Positions 54,440 to 64,000 of a stretch of 64,000 bases of DNA are shown here, one piece after another; positions within the stretch are counted from its first letter, which is position 1; every line of letters starts with the position of its first letter. The stretch is from NCBI RefSeq assembly GCF_004341245.1, contig NZ_SLWY01000003.1, positions 62,001 to 126,000 of the forward strand, given 5' to 3'. The notes under the pieces were generated by a model that was not told the DNA's origin, ran no database searches, and saw only the letters and a program-made list of their open reading frames with translations. The DNA comes from Plasticicumulans lactativorans. Its GTDB lineage: Bacteria; Pseudomonadota; Gammaproteobacteria; Competibacterales; Competibacteraceae. A program made the position numbers and the translations under genes.

Positions 54440-54790
54440 ATGTACACAGTGTTGTTGTTTGTCCATGTGCTTGTCGCGCTGCTGTTGATAGCTTTGGTAT
54501 TGATGCAGCAAGGCAAAGGAGCCGATGCAGGAGCTGCGTTCGGAAGCGGTGCTTCCGCTACGGTTTTTGGTGCAAGAGGGGCGGCATCGTTTTTAAGCCG
54601 GACCACCTCAGTGTTAGCCACCGCTTTCTTTGCGGTGAGTTTATTGCTAGCCTATGCGATGACCATGACATCGTCGCCTCAAAGCGTGGTCAAAACTGAG
54701 GTGTCTGTTTCGGATAAACCAGATAAGCTTGTCTCGCCTAAAGTTTCGGATATACCTCAACCGGATCAGGCAACTACGAACAAGAAGTAA
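54440..54790 (+). CDS. secG: Protein translocase subunit SecG
   Basis: A 116-residue inner-membrane subunit of SecYEG with two helices (about residues 3-22 and 51-72). Family segments: [20 protein letters not shown] and [18 protein letters not shown]. The Ser/Lys/Pro-rich C-terminal tail is usual. It is followed by tRNA-Leu and nuoA, as in many proteobacteria. Confidence 0.95.
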   Translation: MYTVLLFVHVLVALLLIALVLMQQGKGADAGAAFGSGASATVFGARGAASFLSRTTSVLATAFFAVSLLLAYAMTMTSSPQSVVKTEVSVSDKPDKLVSPKVSDIPQPDQATTNKK

Positions 54791-54805
54791 CTGTACATGA
54801 ATCTT

Positions 54806-54890
54806 GCCGACGTGGTGGAATTGGTAGACACGCTATCTTGAGGTGGTAGTGGCTAATGCTGTGCCGGTTCGAGTCCGGCCGTCGGCACCA
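54806..54890 (+). tRNA. tRNA-Leu (GAG)
   Basis: An 85-base class II tRNA: acceptor GCCGACG/CGTCGGC, D arm with TGGAATTGGTAGACA, anticodon arm CTATCTTGAGGTGGTAG (anticodon GAG), variable arm, T arm CCGGTTCGAGTCCGG, encoded CCA. Equivalent of E. coli leuU, next to secG. Confidence 0.97.
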
Positions 54891-54901
54891 AATATTCTTA
54901 C

Positions 54902-54929
54902 GAGCATCTTCAATAGATGCTCTTTTTTT
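54902..54929 (+). terminator. Intrinsic terminator after tRNA-Leu
   Basis: GAGCATC (54902-54908), seven-base loop, GATGCTC (54916-54922), then seven T (54923-54929). It separates secG/tRNA-Leu from the nuo operon, so nuoA should have its own promoter in 54930-55000; I could not identify one. Confidence 0.85.
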
Positions 54930-55008
54930 GGACGATACTCCGGAGTTCGCTCAATGGACTCCATGCAAACAACTCGATTTCTTGAAACATATACACTGAG
55001 GTGGGGTG

Positions 55009-55365
55009 ATGTTGGAGACTTATCTTCCCATTCTGATTTTTGTCGTGGTTGGAATTCTGGTTGGAGTTGGTCCAATAGCCATTGGTTTTATACTGGGTCC
55101 CCGACATCCAGATAGTGAAAAATTATCACCTTATGAATGTGGATTTGAAGCTTTTGAAGATTCGCGCATGAAATTTGATGTTAGATATTATCTGGTTGCA
55201 ATTCTGTTTATAATTTTTGATTTAGAAATAGCATTTCTTTTTCCTTGGGCTATTTCTCTCGATAATGTTGGGTTGTTCGGATTTGTGGCCATGGCGATAT
55301 TTCTTGGTGTCTTGGTTGTTGGCTTTATTTATGAATGGAAAAAGGGGGCCTTGGAATGGGAATAG
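55009..55365 (+). CDS. nuoA: NADH-quinone oxidoreductase subunit A
   Basis: A 118-residue membrane subunit of complex I with three helices. The conserved loop [20 protein letters not shown] with the Cys (about residue 45) and the [21 protein letters not shown] segment are diagnostic. ATG 55009 is preceded by TGAGGTGG; GTG 55006 is possible. First gene of the nuo operon. Very AT-rich compared with genes at the left of the window. Confidence 0.96.
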   Translation: MLETYLPILIFVVVGILVGVGPIAIGFILGPRHPDSEKLSPYECGFEAFEDSRMKFDVRYYLVAILFIIFDLEIAFLFPWAISLDNVGLFGFVAMAIFLGVLVVGFIYEWKKGALEWE

Positions 55366-55832
55366 AGGGGGTTTTTGAGAAAGGAGCTATAACTACCAGC
55401 GCCGATAAACTTATCAACTGGGCTAGAACGGGGTCGATGTGGCCCATGACTTTCGGTTTGGCCTGTTGTGCTGTAGAGATGATGCATGCAGGGGCATCAC
55501 GCTACGATCTTGACCGCTTTGGGATTGTGTTTCGACCGAGTCCGCGGCAATCAGATGTCATGATTGTAGCCGGGACTTTGGTCAATAAAATGGCTCCAGC
55601 GCTTCGTAAAGTATATGACCAAATGGCTGAGCCACGCTGGGTCATTTCGATGGGGTCCTGCGCAAACGGTGGAGGCTACTATCATTATTCATATTCTGTA
55701 GTTCGGGGATGTGACCGAATTGTGCCAGTGGATGTGTATGTGCCAGGGTGTCCGCCTACCGCTGAAGCACTGTTATATGGAATTGTGCAGCTGCAAAATA
55801 AGATTAAGCGTACTAATACGATTGCGCGGTAA
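55356..55832 (+). CDS. nuoB: NADH-quinone oxidoreductase subunit B
   Basis: A 158-residue peripheral subunit that carries cluster N2. Ligands Cys37 and Cys38 ([13 protein letters not shown]), Cys102 ([12 protein letters not shown]) and Cys132 (VYVPGCPP) are all present. Starts [14 protein letters not shown], as in other betaproteobacteria, and overlaps nuoA by 10 bases. Confidence 0.97.
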   Translation: MGIEGVFEKGAITTSADKLINWARTGSMWPMTFGLACCAVEMMHAGASRYDLDRFGIVFRPSPRQSDVMIVAGTLVNKMAPALRKVYDQMAEPRWVISMGSCANGGGYYHYSYSVVRGCDRIVPVDVYVPGCPPTAEALLYGIVQLQNKIKRTNTIAR

Positions 55833-55843
55833 GAGGGCGGGGT

Positions 55844-56551
55844 ATGAAAAAGAGTGCTGAGCATCACGCGGAACTACTTTCAATACGTTTCCCTGGGATG
55901 TTGTCGGTTGTTGATTCTGCAACAGTTGGGCAACTTACTGTAGAAATTTCTCCTGATCATTCTCATGCAATATTCGAATCGCTGCGAGAAGATCCGGAGT
56001 GTTGTTATGAACAGCTAATCGATATTGCCGGCGTAGATTATTCTGCATACGGAGTGGCCGAGTGGGCCACTGATGACACGACCTCGCGTGGTTTCAGTCG
56101 TGGCGTAATAGAGTGTGCCCCTGGGCGCAGCGCCGGGTCTGTACAGTGCGCAGTTGACGGATGTTCCGGCGCTTCGCGTTTTGCCGCTGTGTATCAACTT
56201 CTGTCTGTCTCGCGTAACGAACGGCTCCGCGTACGCGTATTTGCAAAAGATGACGACCTGCCAGTTATTCCCTCTGTAACAGATATCTGGGCGTCAGCTA
56301 ACTGGTATGAGCGAGAAGCGTTTGATTTGTTCGGCATTGTCTTTGAAGGTCACCCGGATCTCAGGCGAATCCTCACGGATTATGGATTTGTTGGGTTTCC
56401 TTTCCGTAAAGATTTTCCGCTGATAGGCAATGTGGAAATGCGCTACGATGGTGAGCGTGGGCGCGTAGTGTATGAGCCTGTTTCCATAGAGCCGCGAGTC
56501 CTTGTGCCACGGGTAATTAGGCGCGACCATCGTTATATTGCAGAATCTTGA
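55844..56551 (+). CDS. nuoC: NADH-quinone oxidoreductase subunit C
   Basis: A 235-residue subunit of the quinone module. Conserved [31 protein letters not shown], and the 30-kDa signature [29 protein letters not shown] (about residues 151-179; given in part as [16 protein letters not shown]). A polar insert at about residues 73-100 is usual for betaproteobacteria. Separate from nuoD, unlike the E. coli fusion. Confidence 0.96.
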   Translation: MKKSAEHHAELLSIRFPGMLSVVDSATVGQLTVEISPDHSHAIFESLREDPECCYEQLIDIAGVDYSAYGVAEWATDDTTSRGFSRGVIECAPGRSAGSVQCAVDGCSGASRFAAVYQLLSVSRNERLRVRVFAKDDDLPVIPSVTDIWASANWYEREAFDLFGIVFEGHPDLRRILTDYGFVGFPFRKDFPLIGNVEMRYDGERGRVVYEPVSIEPRVLVPRVIRRDHRYIAES

Positions 56552-56566
56552 TGTGGGGATGTTAGT

Positions 56567-57826
56567 ATGCCCGAAATCAGAAATTATACACTCAATTTTG
56601 GTCCACAACACCCCGCAGCGCATGGTGTGCTTCGATTAGTCTTAGAAATGGACGGTGAAGTAATCCAGCGAGCTGACCCGCATATTGGTCTGCTACATAG
56701 AGGCACAGAAAAGCTTGCTGAAAGCAAGCCATTCAATCAAAGCATAGGTTACATGGATAGACTCGACTATGTGTCGATGATGTGCAATGAGCATGGATAT
56801 GTTCTTGCTATCGAAAAGCTATTAAATATAACGCCGCCGGAGCGCGCGCAGTATATACGCGTAATGTTTGATGAAATTACACGAATTCTTAACCATTTGA
56901 TGTGGCTCGGTGCGCACGCTCTTGATATCGGAGCAATGACGGTATTTCTTTATGCGTTTCGTGAACGTGAAGATTTGATGGATTGCTACGAAGCGGTATC
57001 TGGGGCGCGCATGCATGCAACCTACTATCGCCCCGGTGGGGTTTATCGTGATTTGCCCGACTCAATGCCGTGTTATGAATATGCGGCTTCGTCAAAACAT
57101 TCTAAAAGTGATGTTGATGAATTGAACCAAACGCGCCAAGGAAGTCTGCTGGATTTCATTGGCGCGTTCACACAGCGGTTCCCAGCCAGGATCGATGAGT
57201 ATGAAACGTTGCTTACCGATAACCGAATATGGAAACAGCGAACGGTAGGGATCGGTGTGGTGCCTCCTGAGCGAGCATTGCAGCTTGGGTTTACCGGGCC
57301 AATGCTTCGCGGGTCCGGAATTGTTTGGGATTTGCGTCGTAAGCAACCATACGAAATTTATGACCGCTTGGACTTCGATATTCCGATAGGACAAAATGGT
57401 GATTGCTATGATCGCTATTTGGTTCGCATCGAGGAAATGCGTCAATCCAATAGAATTATCCGTCAGTGTGTAAAATGGTTGAAAGATCATCCTGGGCCGG
57501 TGATGCTTAATGACCGCAAAGTGGCTCCTCCGTCTCGAGCAGAGATGAAAGAGGGGATGGAGGCACTTATCCATCATTTTAAGCTCTTTACCGAGGGATA
57601 CTGCGTTCCGGCTGGTGAGGTTTATGCTGCCGTTGAGCATCCAAAAGGAGAATTCGGCGTTTATCTCGTTTCTGATGGGGCGAACAAACCATACCGAGTA
57701 AAGGTGCGTGCACCCGGATTTACTCATTTGTCTTCGATTAACGAAATGGTGCGCGGCCATATGCTGGCTGATGTTGTTGCCATAATCGGTACGCAAGACA
57801 TTGTGTTCGGGGAGATTGATCGCTGA
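56567..57826 (+). CDS. nuoD: NADH-quinone oxidoreductase subunit D
   Basis: A 419-residue 49-kDa subunit lining the quinone cavity. Starts with [36 protein letters not shown] and [20 protein letters not shown] (in part) are present, as well as the final DIVFGEIDR. Quinone-site His and Tyr positions are kept ([19 protein letters not shown]). It shares a base with nuoE (TGATG). Confidence 0.97.
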   Translation: MPEIRNYTLNFGPQHPAAHGVLRLVLEMDGEVIQRADPHIGLLHRGTEKLAESKPFNQSIGYMDRLDYVSMMCNEHGYVLAIEKLLNITPPERAQYIRVMFDEITRILNHLMWLGAHALDIGAMTVFLYAFREREDLMDCYEAVSGARMHATYYRPGGVYRDLPDSMPCYEYAASSKHSKSDVDELNQTRQGSLLDFIGAFTQRFPARIDEYETLLTDNRIWKQRTVGIGVVPPERALQLGFTGPMLRGSGIVWDLRRKQPYEIYDRLDFDIPIGQNGDCYDRYLVRIEEMRQSNRIIRQCVKWLKDHPGPVMLNDRKVAPPSRAEMKEGMEALIHHFKLFTEGYCVPAGEVYAAVEHPKGEFGVYLVSDGANKPYRVKVRAPGFTHLSSINEMVRGHMLADVVAIIGTQDIVFGEIDR

Positions 57827-58323
57827 TGAATAAGAAAAAATCAGAAGCTTTGTCTGCCCATGCATGGGAAGAGATTGACGAGTGGTTGTCGCGTTATCCT
57901 GCTGATCGACAACAGTCGGCATTACTGGCGGCACTAAGGGTCGCGCAGCATGAGAACCATGGTTATCTTACCGTCGATCTCATGGATGCAATAGCATTTC
58001 GTCTTAATCTACCACCTATAGCAGTTTATGAGGTGGCAACTTTTTATTCGATGTACGAAACGAAGCCCGTTGGTCGTCATCATGTTGCCGTTTGCACCAA
58101 TATTTCATGCATGCTGCGCGGCTCGGATGAAGTGCTGAGCTTTATCGAAAAGAAACTCGGAATCTCTCTAGGTGAAAGCACTTCTGACGGTAGAATCTAT
58201 TTGAAAAAAGAGGAGGAATGCCTTGCTGCTTGTGCCTATGCACCGATGATGCAAGTTGATCATGTTTACTACGAGAATCTTACAGCAGAGAAGGTTGAAC
58301 ATATTCTCGATAGCTTGGAGTAA
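57826..58323 (+). CDS. nuoE: NADH-quinone oxidoreductase subunit E
   Basis: A 165-residue subunit with the [2Fe-2S] cluster N1a: ligands Cys90, Cys95 ([11 protein letters not shown]), Cys132 and Cys136 ([11 protein letters not shown]). Thioredoxin-like fold with N-terminal helical part ([18 protein letters not shown]). Coupled to nuoD and nuoF. Confidence 0.96.
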   Translation: MNKKKSEALSAHAWEEIDEWLSRYPADRQQSALLAALRVAQHENHGYLTVDLMDAIAFRLNLPPIAVYEVATFYSMYETKPVGRHHVAVCTNISCMLRGSDEVLSFIEKKLGISLGESTSDGRIYLKKEEECLAACAYAPMMQVDHVYYENLTAEKVEHILDSLE

Positions 58324-58328
58324 CTATC

Positions 58329-59624
58329 ATGCTGAATGAGGTCATCTATTCCACGCGTAGCCATGACAATCCGTGGTCTTATGAGACATATTTGGCGCTT
58401 GGCGGGTATGTGGCTTGGAAGCGGATACTAAATGGCGAACTCAGCTCGGACCAAGTCATTGAGATAGTTAAGGCGTCGGGTCTGCGAGGTCGTGGTGGGG
58501 CTGGATTTCCTACTGGGTTGAAATGGAGTTTCATGCCACGCAACATTTCAGGGCAAAAATATATTGTATGTAATTCTGATGAATCTGAACCAGGTACTTG
58601 TAAAGATCGCGATATTCTTAGATTTAATCCGCATGCCCTCGTAGAAGGAATGGCAATAGCTGGTTTTGCGATTGGTGCAACAGTCGGTTATAACTACATG
58701 CGTGGAGAGTTCATGGATGAACCGTTCATTCGATTTGAGCAAGCAGTAAAAGCCGCTTATGCAGCCGGTCTTTTGGGTAAAAACATTCAAGGCTCTGGAG
58801 TTGATTTTGATTTATACCCGACTTTAGGGGCGGGTGCTTATATTTGCGGTGAAGAAACAGCGTTGCTGGAATCATTGGAGGGTAAAAAAGGACAGCCTCG
58901 ATATAAGCCGCCGTTTCCCGCAACCTATGGCCTGTACGGACGTCCGACAACAATAAACAATACAGAGTCATTGTCATCAGTGCCATATATAGTGCGCAAT
59001 GGGGCACAGTGGTTCGCAGATTTAGGCATTCCTGGGGCAGGAGGCAGCAAAATTTTCTCTGTGTCAGGGCATGTTGAAAACCCGGGGAACTTCGAAATAA
59101 GACTGGGCACATCTTTTAGTGAACTTTTGGCGCTTGCAGGAGGAGTGTGGAAACGGCGTAAACTCAAGGCGGTAATTCCCGGTGGCTCCTCAGTCCCGGT
59201 TGTGCCTGGGGAAATCATGATAAAGTTAAATATGGACTATGATTCCATCTCAAAAGGTGCCGGCTCAATGTTGGGTTCAGGGGCCGTCATCGTCATGGAT
59301 GAAACTACCGATATGGTAAAAGTACTGCAGCGCATCTCGCGGTTTTATTATTCGGAGTCTTGTGGTCAATGTACTCCCTGCCGAGAGGGAACGGGATGGA
59401 TGTTTCGTGTGCTTTCGCGAATTGTTGATGGTAAAGGACGATCGGAAGATCTCGAGTTGCTTGATCGTGTGGCGGGAAACATTATGGGGCGCACCATTTG
59501 TGCCTTAGGCGATGCATCCGCAATGCCAGTACAAAGTTTTATCAAACATTATCGTCATGAGTTTCAGTACTACATTGAGCATAAACGTAGTTTGATCAAT
59601 GGATCTGAAGTTGCGGTCGCATAA
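58329..59624 (+). CDS. nuoF: NADH-quinone oxidoreductase subunit F
   Basis: A 431-residue subunit that binds NADH, FMN and cluster N3. [16 protein letters not shown] and [19 protein letters not shown] form the FMN/NADH sites; N3 ligands are Cys345, Cys348, Cys351 ([11 protein letters not shown]) and Cys391 (TICALGDAS). Starts five bases after nuoE. Confidence 0.97.
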   Translation: MLNEVIYSTRSHDNPWSYETYLALGGYVAWKRILNGELSSDQVIEIVKASGLRGRGGAGFPTGLKWSFMPRNISGQKYIVCNSDESEPGTCKDRDILRFNPHALVEGMAIAGFAIGATVGYNYMRGEFMDEPFIRFEQAVKAAYAAGLLGKNIQGSGVDFDLYPTLGAGAYICGEETALLESLEGKKGQPRYKPPFPATYGLYGRPTTINNTESLSSVPYIVRNGAQWFADLGIPGAGGSKIFSVSGHVENPGNFEIRLGTSFSELLALAGGVWKRRKLKAVIPGGSSVPVVPGEIMIKLNMDYDSISKGAGSMLGSGAVIVMDETTDMVKVLQRISRFYYSESCGQCTPCREGTGWMFRVLSRIVDGKGRSEDLELLDRVAGNIMGRTICALGDASAMPVQSFIKHYRHEFQYYIEHKRSLINGSEVAVA

Positions 59625-59672
59625 GCTGAGTTTCGCACGAACCATAGAACTATTAGAGGCAGGTGCTTAAGA

Positions 59673-62066
59673 ATGAATGACGATTTGATCAAAATCGAAG
59701 TGGACGGGGTTCCTCTCGAAGCAAAAAAAGGACAAATGCTTATCGAGATTACCGATAAGGCAGGAATTACAGTTCCAAGGTTTTGCTATCATAAAAAACT
59801 TTCGGTGGCAGCCAACTGTCGGATGTGTTTGGTTGAGGTCGAGAAAGCACCAAAACCACTTCCGGCTTGCGCTACGCCAGTGATGGATGGAATGAAAGTG
59901 TATACGCAATCAGCCAAAGCGATTGCGGCACAGAAAGGAACAATGGAGTTTTTGCTCATTAATCATCCGCTAGATTGCCCTATATGCGATCAAGGCGGAG
60001 AGTGTGAACTCCAAGACGTTTCCATGGGATATGGCGGGGATGTGTCGCGCTTTGTCGAGCGCAAGAGGGTTGTAAAAGACAAGGATATTGGCCCTCTAAT
60101 TTCAACTGAAATGACCCGGTGCATACATTGCACGCGATGTGTGCGTTTTGGTGAGGAAATTGCTGGCTGTAGAGAGTTGGGAGCTACGGGGCGCGGTGAG
60201 CATACAGAAATCGGAACCTATATCAAAACAAGCTTGACCTCTGAACTTTCCGGCAATGTCATAGATCTTTGCCCGGTTGGTGCGTTAACAGCTAAGCCAT
60301 CGCGCTATAAAGCACGTGCGTGGGAGATTGTGCAGCATCCCAGCATAGCGACACATGATGCAGTTGGGTCAAATACCTACCTTCATCTGCGTCGGGGACA
60401 TATTGTGCGCGTTGTGCCCCGCGAAAATGAGCAGATAAACGAGATATGGCTGTCTGATCGCGACCGCTTTAGCTACCAAGGCCTTTATAGCGAAGACAGA
60501 GTTCAGAAGCCCATGGTGCGGGTAGAGGCCGAGTTGCATGCGACTGATTGGGAGACTGCGGTTCAGTTCGCTACGCGTGGGATCAAAAAAATTATCGGAA
60601 CATACGGAGCAGAGCAGGTTGGTGTCTTGGCATCCCCTAATCTGGCTCTCGAAGATCTTTATCTGGTACAGAAATTTGCCCGTACGCTAGGGATTTTCAA
60701 TATTGATCACCGACTCCGTCAAGTTGATTTTTCAAACGATCCAGAAAATGTTGTGTACCCATCTCTTGAGATGTCAATCGCAGACCTAGAGCATATTGAT
60801 AATATATTATTGATTGGAACTAATATCCGTATGGAACAACCTATGCTCGCGCACCGCCTGCGAAAGGCAGCCATGCGCGGTGCACATGTTTTCGCAATTA
60901 ATCCGCGTGATTTTGGATTTGCTTTCCCGTTAACAACGAAAATCACGGCTCGCCCCTCGGAGATGTTAGCCTCCTTAAGGCGCGTGGCTTTAATGGTTGC
61001 TGAAAAAACCGGGAAGAAAGCGATTTCAAATGAACCTCTGAATGAAGAAAAAGACAACGAATGGGTTATAGCAGACGCGCTAAGCAATGGCCGGCGGTCG
61101 CTGATTATATTCGGCCAGTTGGCAATCGCGCACCCCGCGTACAGTGATTTGCGATCGCTTGTGCAGTTTATCTCGAATCAAACAGGTACGTCAGTAGCTT
61201 ATATTGGAGATGGCGCGAATGCTTCTGGAGCCGTAATGGCTGGGGTTCTTCCTTGTCGCGGTCCGGGCGCTAAATTATTAGAAAACGTGGGGCTTGATAC
61301 GCAGGCAATGTTTTCGAAAAAGCTTAAGGCTTATGTATTGATTGGTATTGAGCCGGAATTTGATTGCATAAATCCAGGATTGGCATCAGAGGCGATTGGC
61401 TCGGCTCAGGAAGTGCTGGCGTTGACCAGTTACCTGCGCCCCGGTGGCGTGCTTGACCGAGTTGCGACTTGTATTCTGCCGATCAGCGCTTATGCCGAAT
61501 CGGGTGGTACCCTAGTTAATATCGAAGGAAATTGGCAAACCAGTAGTGCGGGCGGCGTCCGGTCGGTTGGGGAGTCTCGTCCAGTCTGGAAAGTATCTAG
61601 AGTAATGGCCAATGTGCTGGGTTTGGAAGGTTTTGAGTACACGTCATCAGACCAGATCATTAAAGATATGCACGATGACTGTAGCGTGGCACCTACTATT
61701 CAACCGGCAAACCTTGCGCCAAAACCGGATTTGCTCGTGACGGAATACCGTGCACAACCTGATCAGTTGGAGCGCATTGCCGAGGCGCCAGTCTATTCCT
61801 GCGATGCAGTCGTTCGTAGAGCGGTGCCGCTGCAGCAAACGCAACTTGCGACAGTGCCGGAAGTGCGAATCAATCCGGCGTTGGCAACGCGACTGCAGCT
61901 TAATGAAAATGACGAAGCAGTCGTCAGCCAAGGTAAAGGGAGCGTGAAACTGCGAGTGCGCATTGATAGTTCCATCGCAGACGGTGCCGTCTGGGTGCCC
62001 GCTTGCATAGCGGAAACCGCTGCGCTTGGAGAATGGTTTGGGTCTATCGAAGTTCGATGTGCCTGA
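59673..62066 (+). CDS. nuoG: NADH-quinone oxidoreductase subunit G
   Basis: A 797-residue subunit with the N-terminal ferredoxin-like region: N1b ligands in RFCYHKKLSVAANCRMCLVE and PACATPV, N5 ligands in HPLDCPICDQGGECELQD, N4 ligands in CIHCTRCVRFG and DLCPVGALT. A molybdopterin-oxidoreductase-like part follows (about residues 220-797) without a cofactor. The optional N7 ligands of E. coli are not seen. It is 48 bases after nuoF. Confidence 0.96.
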   Translation: MNDDLIKIEVDGVPLEAKKGQMLIEITDKAGITVPRFCYHKKLSVAANCRMCLVEVEKAPKPLPACATPVMDGMKVYTQSAKAIAAQKGTMEFLLINHPLDCPICDQGGECELQDVSMGYGGDVSRFVERKRVVKDKDIGPLISTEMTRCIHCTRCVRFGEEIAGCRELGATGRGEHTEIGTYIKTSLTSELSGNVIDLCPVGALTAKPSRYKARAWEIVQHPSIATHDAVGSNTYLHLRRGHIVRVVPRENEQINEIWLSDRDRFSYQGLYSEDRVQKPMVRVEAELHATDWETAVQFATRGIKKIIGTYGAEQVGVLASPNLALEDLYLVQKFARTLGIFNIDHRLRQVDFSNDPENVVYPSLEMSIADLEHIDNILLIGTNIRMEQPMLAHRLRKAAMRGAHVFAINPRDFGFAFPLTTKITARPSEMLASLRRVALMVAEKTGKKAISNEPLNEEKDNEWVIADALSNGRRSLIIFGQLAIAHPAYSDLRSLVQFISNQTGTSVAYIGDGANASGAVMAGVLPCRGPGAKLLENVGLDTQAMFSKKLKAYVLIGIEPEFDCINPGLASEAIGSAQEVLALTSYLRPGGVLDRVATCILPISAYAESGGTLVNIEGNWQTSSAGGVRSVGESRPVWKVSRVMANVLGLEGFEYTSSDQIIKDMHDDCSVAPTIQPANLAPKPDLLVTEYRAQPDQLERIAEAPVYSCDAVVRRAVPLQQTQLATVPEVRINPALATRLQLNENDEAVVSQGKGSVKLRVRIDSSIADGAVWVPACIAETAALGEWFGSIEVRCA

Positions 62067-62158
62067 AGGCAATTTATAGGGGGGGCTGCTCCGCCAAGCT
62101 GTACGGGCTTGCAGCGTGAGTTACCAGAATACTATATAGAACCAGCAGGATTGAAACC

Positions 62159-63181
62159 GTGGAAATAGCCTGGACCCTTGCGCTGATCGTACTGAAAATT
62201 GTAGCTGTCGTCGCTCCGCTGATGTTATCAGTTGCGTATCTAACATACGCCGAGCGCAAGATTATCGGATATATACAAGTGCGCTTAGGGCCTAACCGTG
62301 TGGGTCCAGGAGGTTGGCTTCAACCGATCGCCGATGCGCTGAAGTTAATGTTGAAAGAAGTGGTAATTCCATCGGGTGCGAATCGATTCCTGTTTGTACT
62401 CGGTCCGGTGTTATCTATCGGCCCAGCTTTGGCCGCGTGGGCGGTGGTGCCGTTTGGCGATCAGATGCAGATTTCAAGCATTGACGCCGGGCTTCTGTAC
62501 GTTCTGGCAATGACATCGCTGGGTGTCTATGGCGTCATTATTGCTGGATGGGCATCCAATTCAAAATACGCATTTCTTGGCGCAATGCGTTCGGCTGCGC
62601 AGATCGTTGCCTATGAAATTGCAATGGGCTTCGCATTGGTCGGAGTCTTGATGGCCGCGGGTAGCTTAAATCTCAATGAAATCGTAAAAGCACAGCAAGG
62701 CGGATTGTTGTGCTGGTACTGGCTCCCGCTGCTACCACTGTTTGTTGTCTATTTCATATCTGGTGTAGCTGAAACAAACCGAGCACCTTTTGATGTGGCT
62801 GAGGGAGAGTCGGAGATTGTTGCGGGTTTCCACGTCGAATACTCGGGAATGACGTTCGCCGTCTTTTTCTTGGCTGAGTACGCCAATATGATCCTGATTT
62901 CGGCGCTTGCCGCAATCATGTTTCTCGGCGGATGGCTTTCTCCTTTTGAGGGTATTCCGGTTCTGAGTGTAGTATTTTCCTGGATACCAGGTGCTGTTTG
63001 GCTGATTCTCAAGACGTCGTTGTTTTTGTTTCTCTTTCTTTGGCTCCGGGCGACTTTCCCTCGATATCGATATGACCAGATCATGCGTTTGGGTTGGAAG
63101 GTGTTTATACCAGTAACCTTGGTTTGGCTATTCGTTGAAGGGTTGGCAATACTGGCTAATCTTCGTCCGTGGTTCGCGTGA
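62159..63181 (+). CDS. nuoH: NADH-quinone oxidoreductase subunit H
   Basis: A 340-residue membrane subunit at the quinone chamber, about eight helices. Signatures [40 protein letters not shown] and [20 protein letters not shown] (each within limits) are present. The start is GTG 62159 with AGGA upstream. A 92-base gap separates it from nuoG, longer than other gaps in this operon, with no hairpin that I trust. Confidence 0.97.
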   Translation: MEIAWTLALIVLKIVAVVAPLMLSVAYLTYAERKIIGYIQVRLGPNRVGPGGWLQPIADALKLMLKEVVIPSGANRFLFVLGPVLSIGPALAAWAVVPFGDQMQISSIDAGLLYVLAMTSLGVYGVIIAGWASNSKYAFLGAMRSAAQIVAYEIAMGFALVGVLMAAGSLNLNEIVKAQQGGLLCWYWLPLLPLFVVYFISGVAETNRAPFDVAEGESEIVAGFHVEYSGMTFAVFFLAEYANMILISALAAIMFLGGWLSPFEGIPVLSVVFSWIPGAVWLILKTSLFLFLFLWLRATFPRYRYDQIMRLGWKVFIPVTLVWLFVEGLAILANLRPWFA

Positions 63182-63192
63182 GGTTGGCTGCA

Positions 63193-63681
63193 ATGAGCAC
63201 AATCAAACACTATTTGAAGAGTTTTTTACTCTGGGAGTTGTTCATCGGGTTGCGCTTGACTGGCAAATACTTGTTTTCGAAGAAATTCACGATCCAGTAT
63301 CCCGAAGAGAGAACTCCGCAATCACCGCGGTTTCGTGGCTTGCACGCGCTCCGTCGTTATCCAAATGGCGAGGAGCGCTGTATCGCTTGCAAACTGTGTG
63401 AGGCGGTGTGCCCGGCATTGGCTATTACCATTGATCTGGAACAGCGTGCCGATGGTACGCGCCGCACGACCAGATACGATATTGACTTGTTCAAGTGCAT
63501 ATTTTGTGGATTTTGTGAAGAGTCCTGCCCGGTGGACTCCATTGTCGAGACCCGGGTGTTTGATTATCATTTTGAAAATCGCGGTGACCAAATCATGACC
63601 AAAGCAAAGTTATTAACGCATGGTGATCACCACGAAAAGCAAATTGCCAGTGATCGTGCCGCTGATGCACGGTATCGCTGA
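63193..63681 (+). CDS. nuoI: NADH-quinone oxidoreductase subunit I
   Basis: A 162-residue subunit with two [4Fe-4S] clusters N6a and N6b: Cys63, 66, 69, 73 ([12 protein letters not shown]) and Cys102, 105, 108, 112 ([12 protein letters not shown]). N-terminal amphipathic helix anchors it to NuoH. ATG 63193 matches the family start [16 protein letters not shown]. Confidence 0.97.
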   Translation: MSTIKHYLKSFLLWELFIGLRLTGKYLFSKKFTIQYPEERTPQSPRFRGLHALRRYPNGEERCIACKLCEAVCPALAITIDLEQRADGTRRTTRYDIDLFKCIFCGFCEESCPVDSIVETRVFDYHFENRGDQIMTKAKLLTHGDHHEKQIASDRAADARYR

Positions 63682-63738
63682 TGTTTTGTTAATTCTGCAC
63701 ACCCCATTGTTTCCTGAGTATATGGCGGGTCTATAAAA

Positions 63739-64000
63739 ATGGGCTTTGAAAAATTCTTGTTTTATTTTTTCTCTGCAATATTGCTTTTTTCAGCCGTCCG
63801 TGTGATCACGGTCCGCAATTCTGTGCATGCTGCGTTATTCTTGGTCCTCGCGTTTTTTACGAGTTCTGGGTTGTGGTTGTTGCTGCAGGCGGAATTTCTA
63901 GCTATCACGTTGGTGTTGGTTTATGTCGGCGCAGTAATGGTCTTGTTTCTTTTTGTCGTAATGATGCTTGATATTAATACAGCTCCGCTGCGAGAAGGTT
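63739..64000 (+). CDS. nuoJ: NADH-quinone oxidoreductase subunit J (partial)
   Basis: The first 87 residues of NuoJ, cut by the window end. Starts MGFEKFLFYFFSAILLFSAV; helix 3 has the family motif EFLAITLVLVYVGAVMVLFL (about residues 52-71) with the conserved Glu and the pi-bulge Tyr-Val-Gly. ATG 63739 has no strong ribosome-binding site. The operon is expected to go on with nuoK to nuoN. Confidence 0.93.
   Translation, partial: MGFEKFLFYFFSAILLFSAVRVITVRNSVHAALFLVLAFFTSSGLWLLLQAEFLAITLVLVYVGAVMVLFLFVVMMLDINTAPLREG

Noticed and set aside
54930-55008. nuo operon promoter
   Set aside because: The upstream terminator implies a promoter here, but no -35/-10 pair with acceptable spacing could be read.

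Overview
The window looks like a chromosomal piece of a betaproteobacterium, most plausibly a relative of the Rhodocyclales (Azoarcus/Thauera/Zoogloea type; this placement is inference). Reasons are the order ftsH-folP-glmM-secG-tRNA-Leu-nuoA to J, the uvrC-pgsA-tRNA-Gly-Cys-Leu block, three PEP-CTERM exported proteins, and very high G+C for the first 47 kb. There is no plasmid, phage or CRISPR signature.

Layout. 1-7,000: end of a CDF metal transporter, a PEP-CTERM protein, darP, pmbA, trmO, a quinone oxidoreductase and a Cache-type chemoreceptor. 7,128-15,704: a complete malonate catabolism locus with GntR regulator (mdcY-like), transporter madLM and mdcACDEGBH. Together these import malonate, build and attach the dephospho-CoA-derived prosthetic group, and decarboxylate malonate to acetate and CO2. 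15,786-25,075: TerC and UspA proteins, a second PEP-CTERM protein, a histone-deacetylase-like amidohydrolase, an SbmA/BacA-type ABC transporter, a HerA-like ATPase, a GT4 glycosyltransferase and a cytochrome b561. 25,138-30,590: LysR/DUF1127 divergent pair, then putA with a divergent Lrp-type regulator (proline catabolism). 30,603-40,853: envelope genes, comprising a PAP2 phosphatase, two ArnT-like GT39 transferases, a GT2/LAB_N/GT39 operon for lipid-linked sugar transfer, and ydbH-ynbE-ydbL (intermembrane bridge), with dusA. A probable unannotated small RNA lies between dusA and ydbL. 40,950-44,886: small enzymes, pyrD and a third PEP-CTERM protein with a sigma-54-like promoter. 45,117-47,902: uvrC, pgsA and three tRNAs. 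47,903-49,086: a decayed patch with a chimeric transposase remnant. 49,087-64,000: rlmE, ftsH, folP, glmM, secG, tRNA-Leu and the complex I operon nuoA to nuoJ (nuoJ cut by the window end).

The two most unusual signals are (1) a promoter-hairpin-CU-rich-terminator unit at 34,737-34,840 that reads as an independent small RNA carrying anti-Shine-Dalgarno sequence, and (2) a large fall in G+C through housekeeping genes on the right (about 70% in mdcA, about 35% in part of nuoA by hand count), which changes inside ftsH rather than at the mobile-element scar. A family of GC-rich palindromic repeats has also spread through the malonate locus and has entered the 5' end of mdcG in frame.
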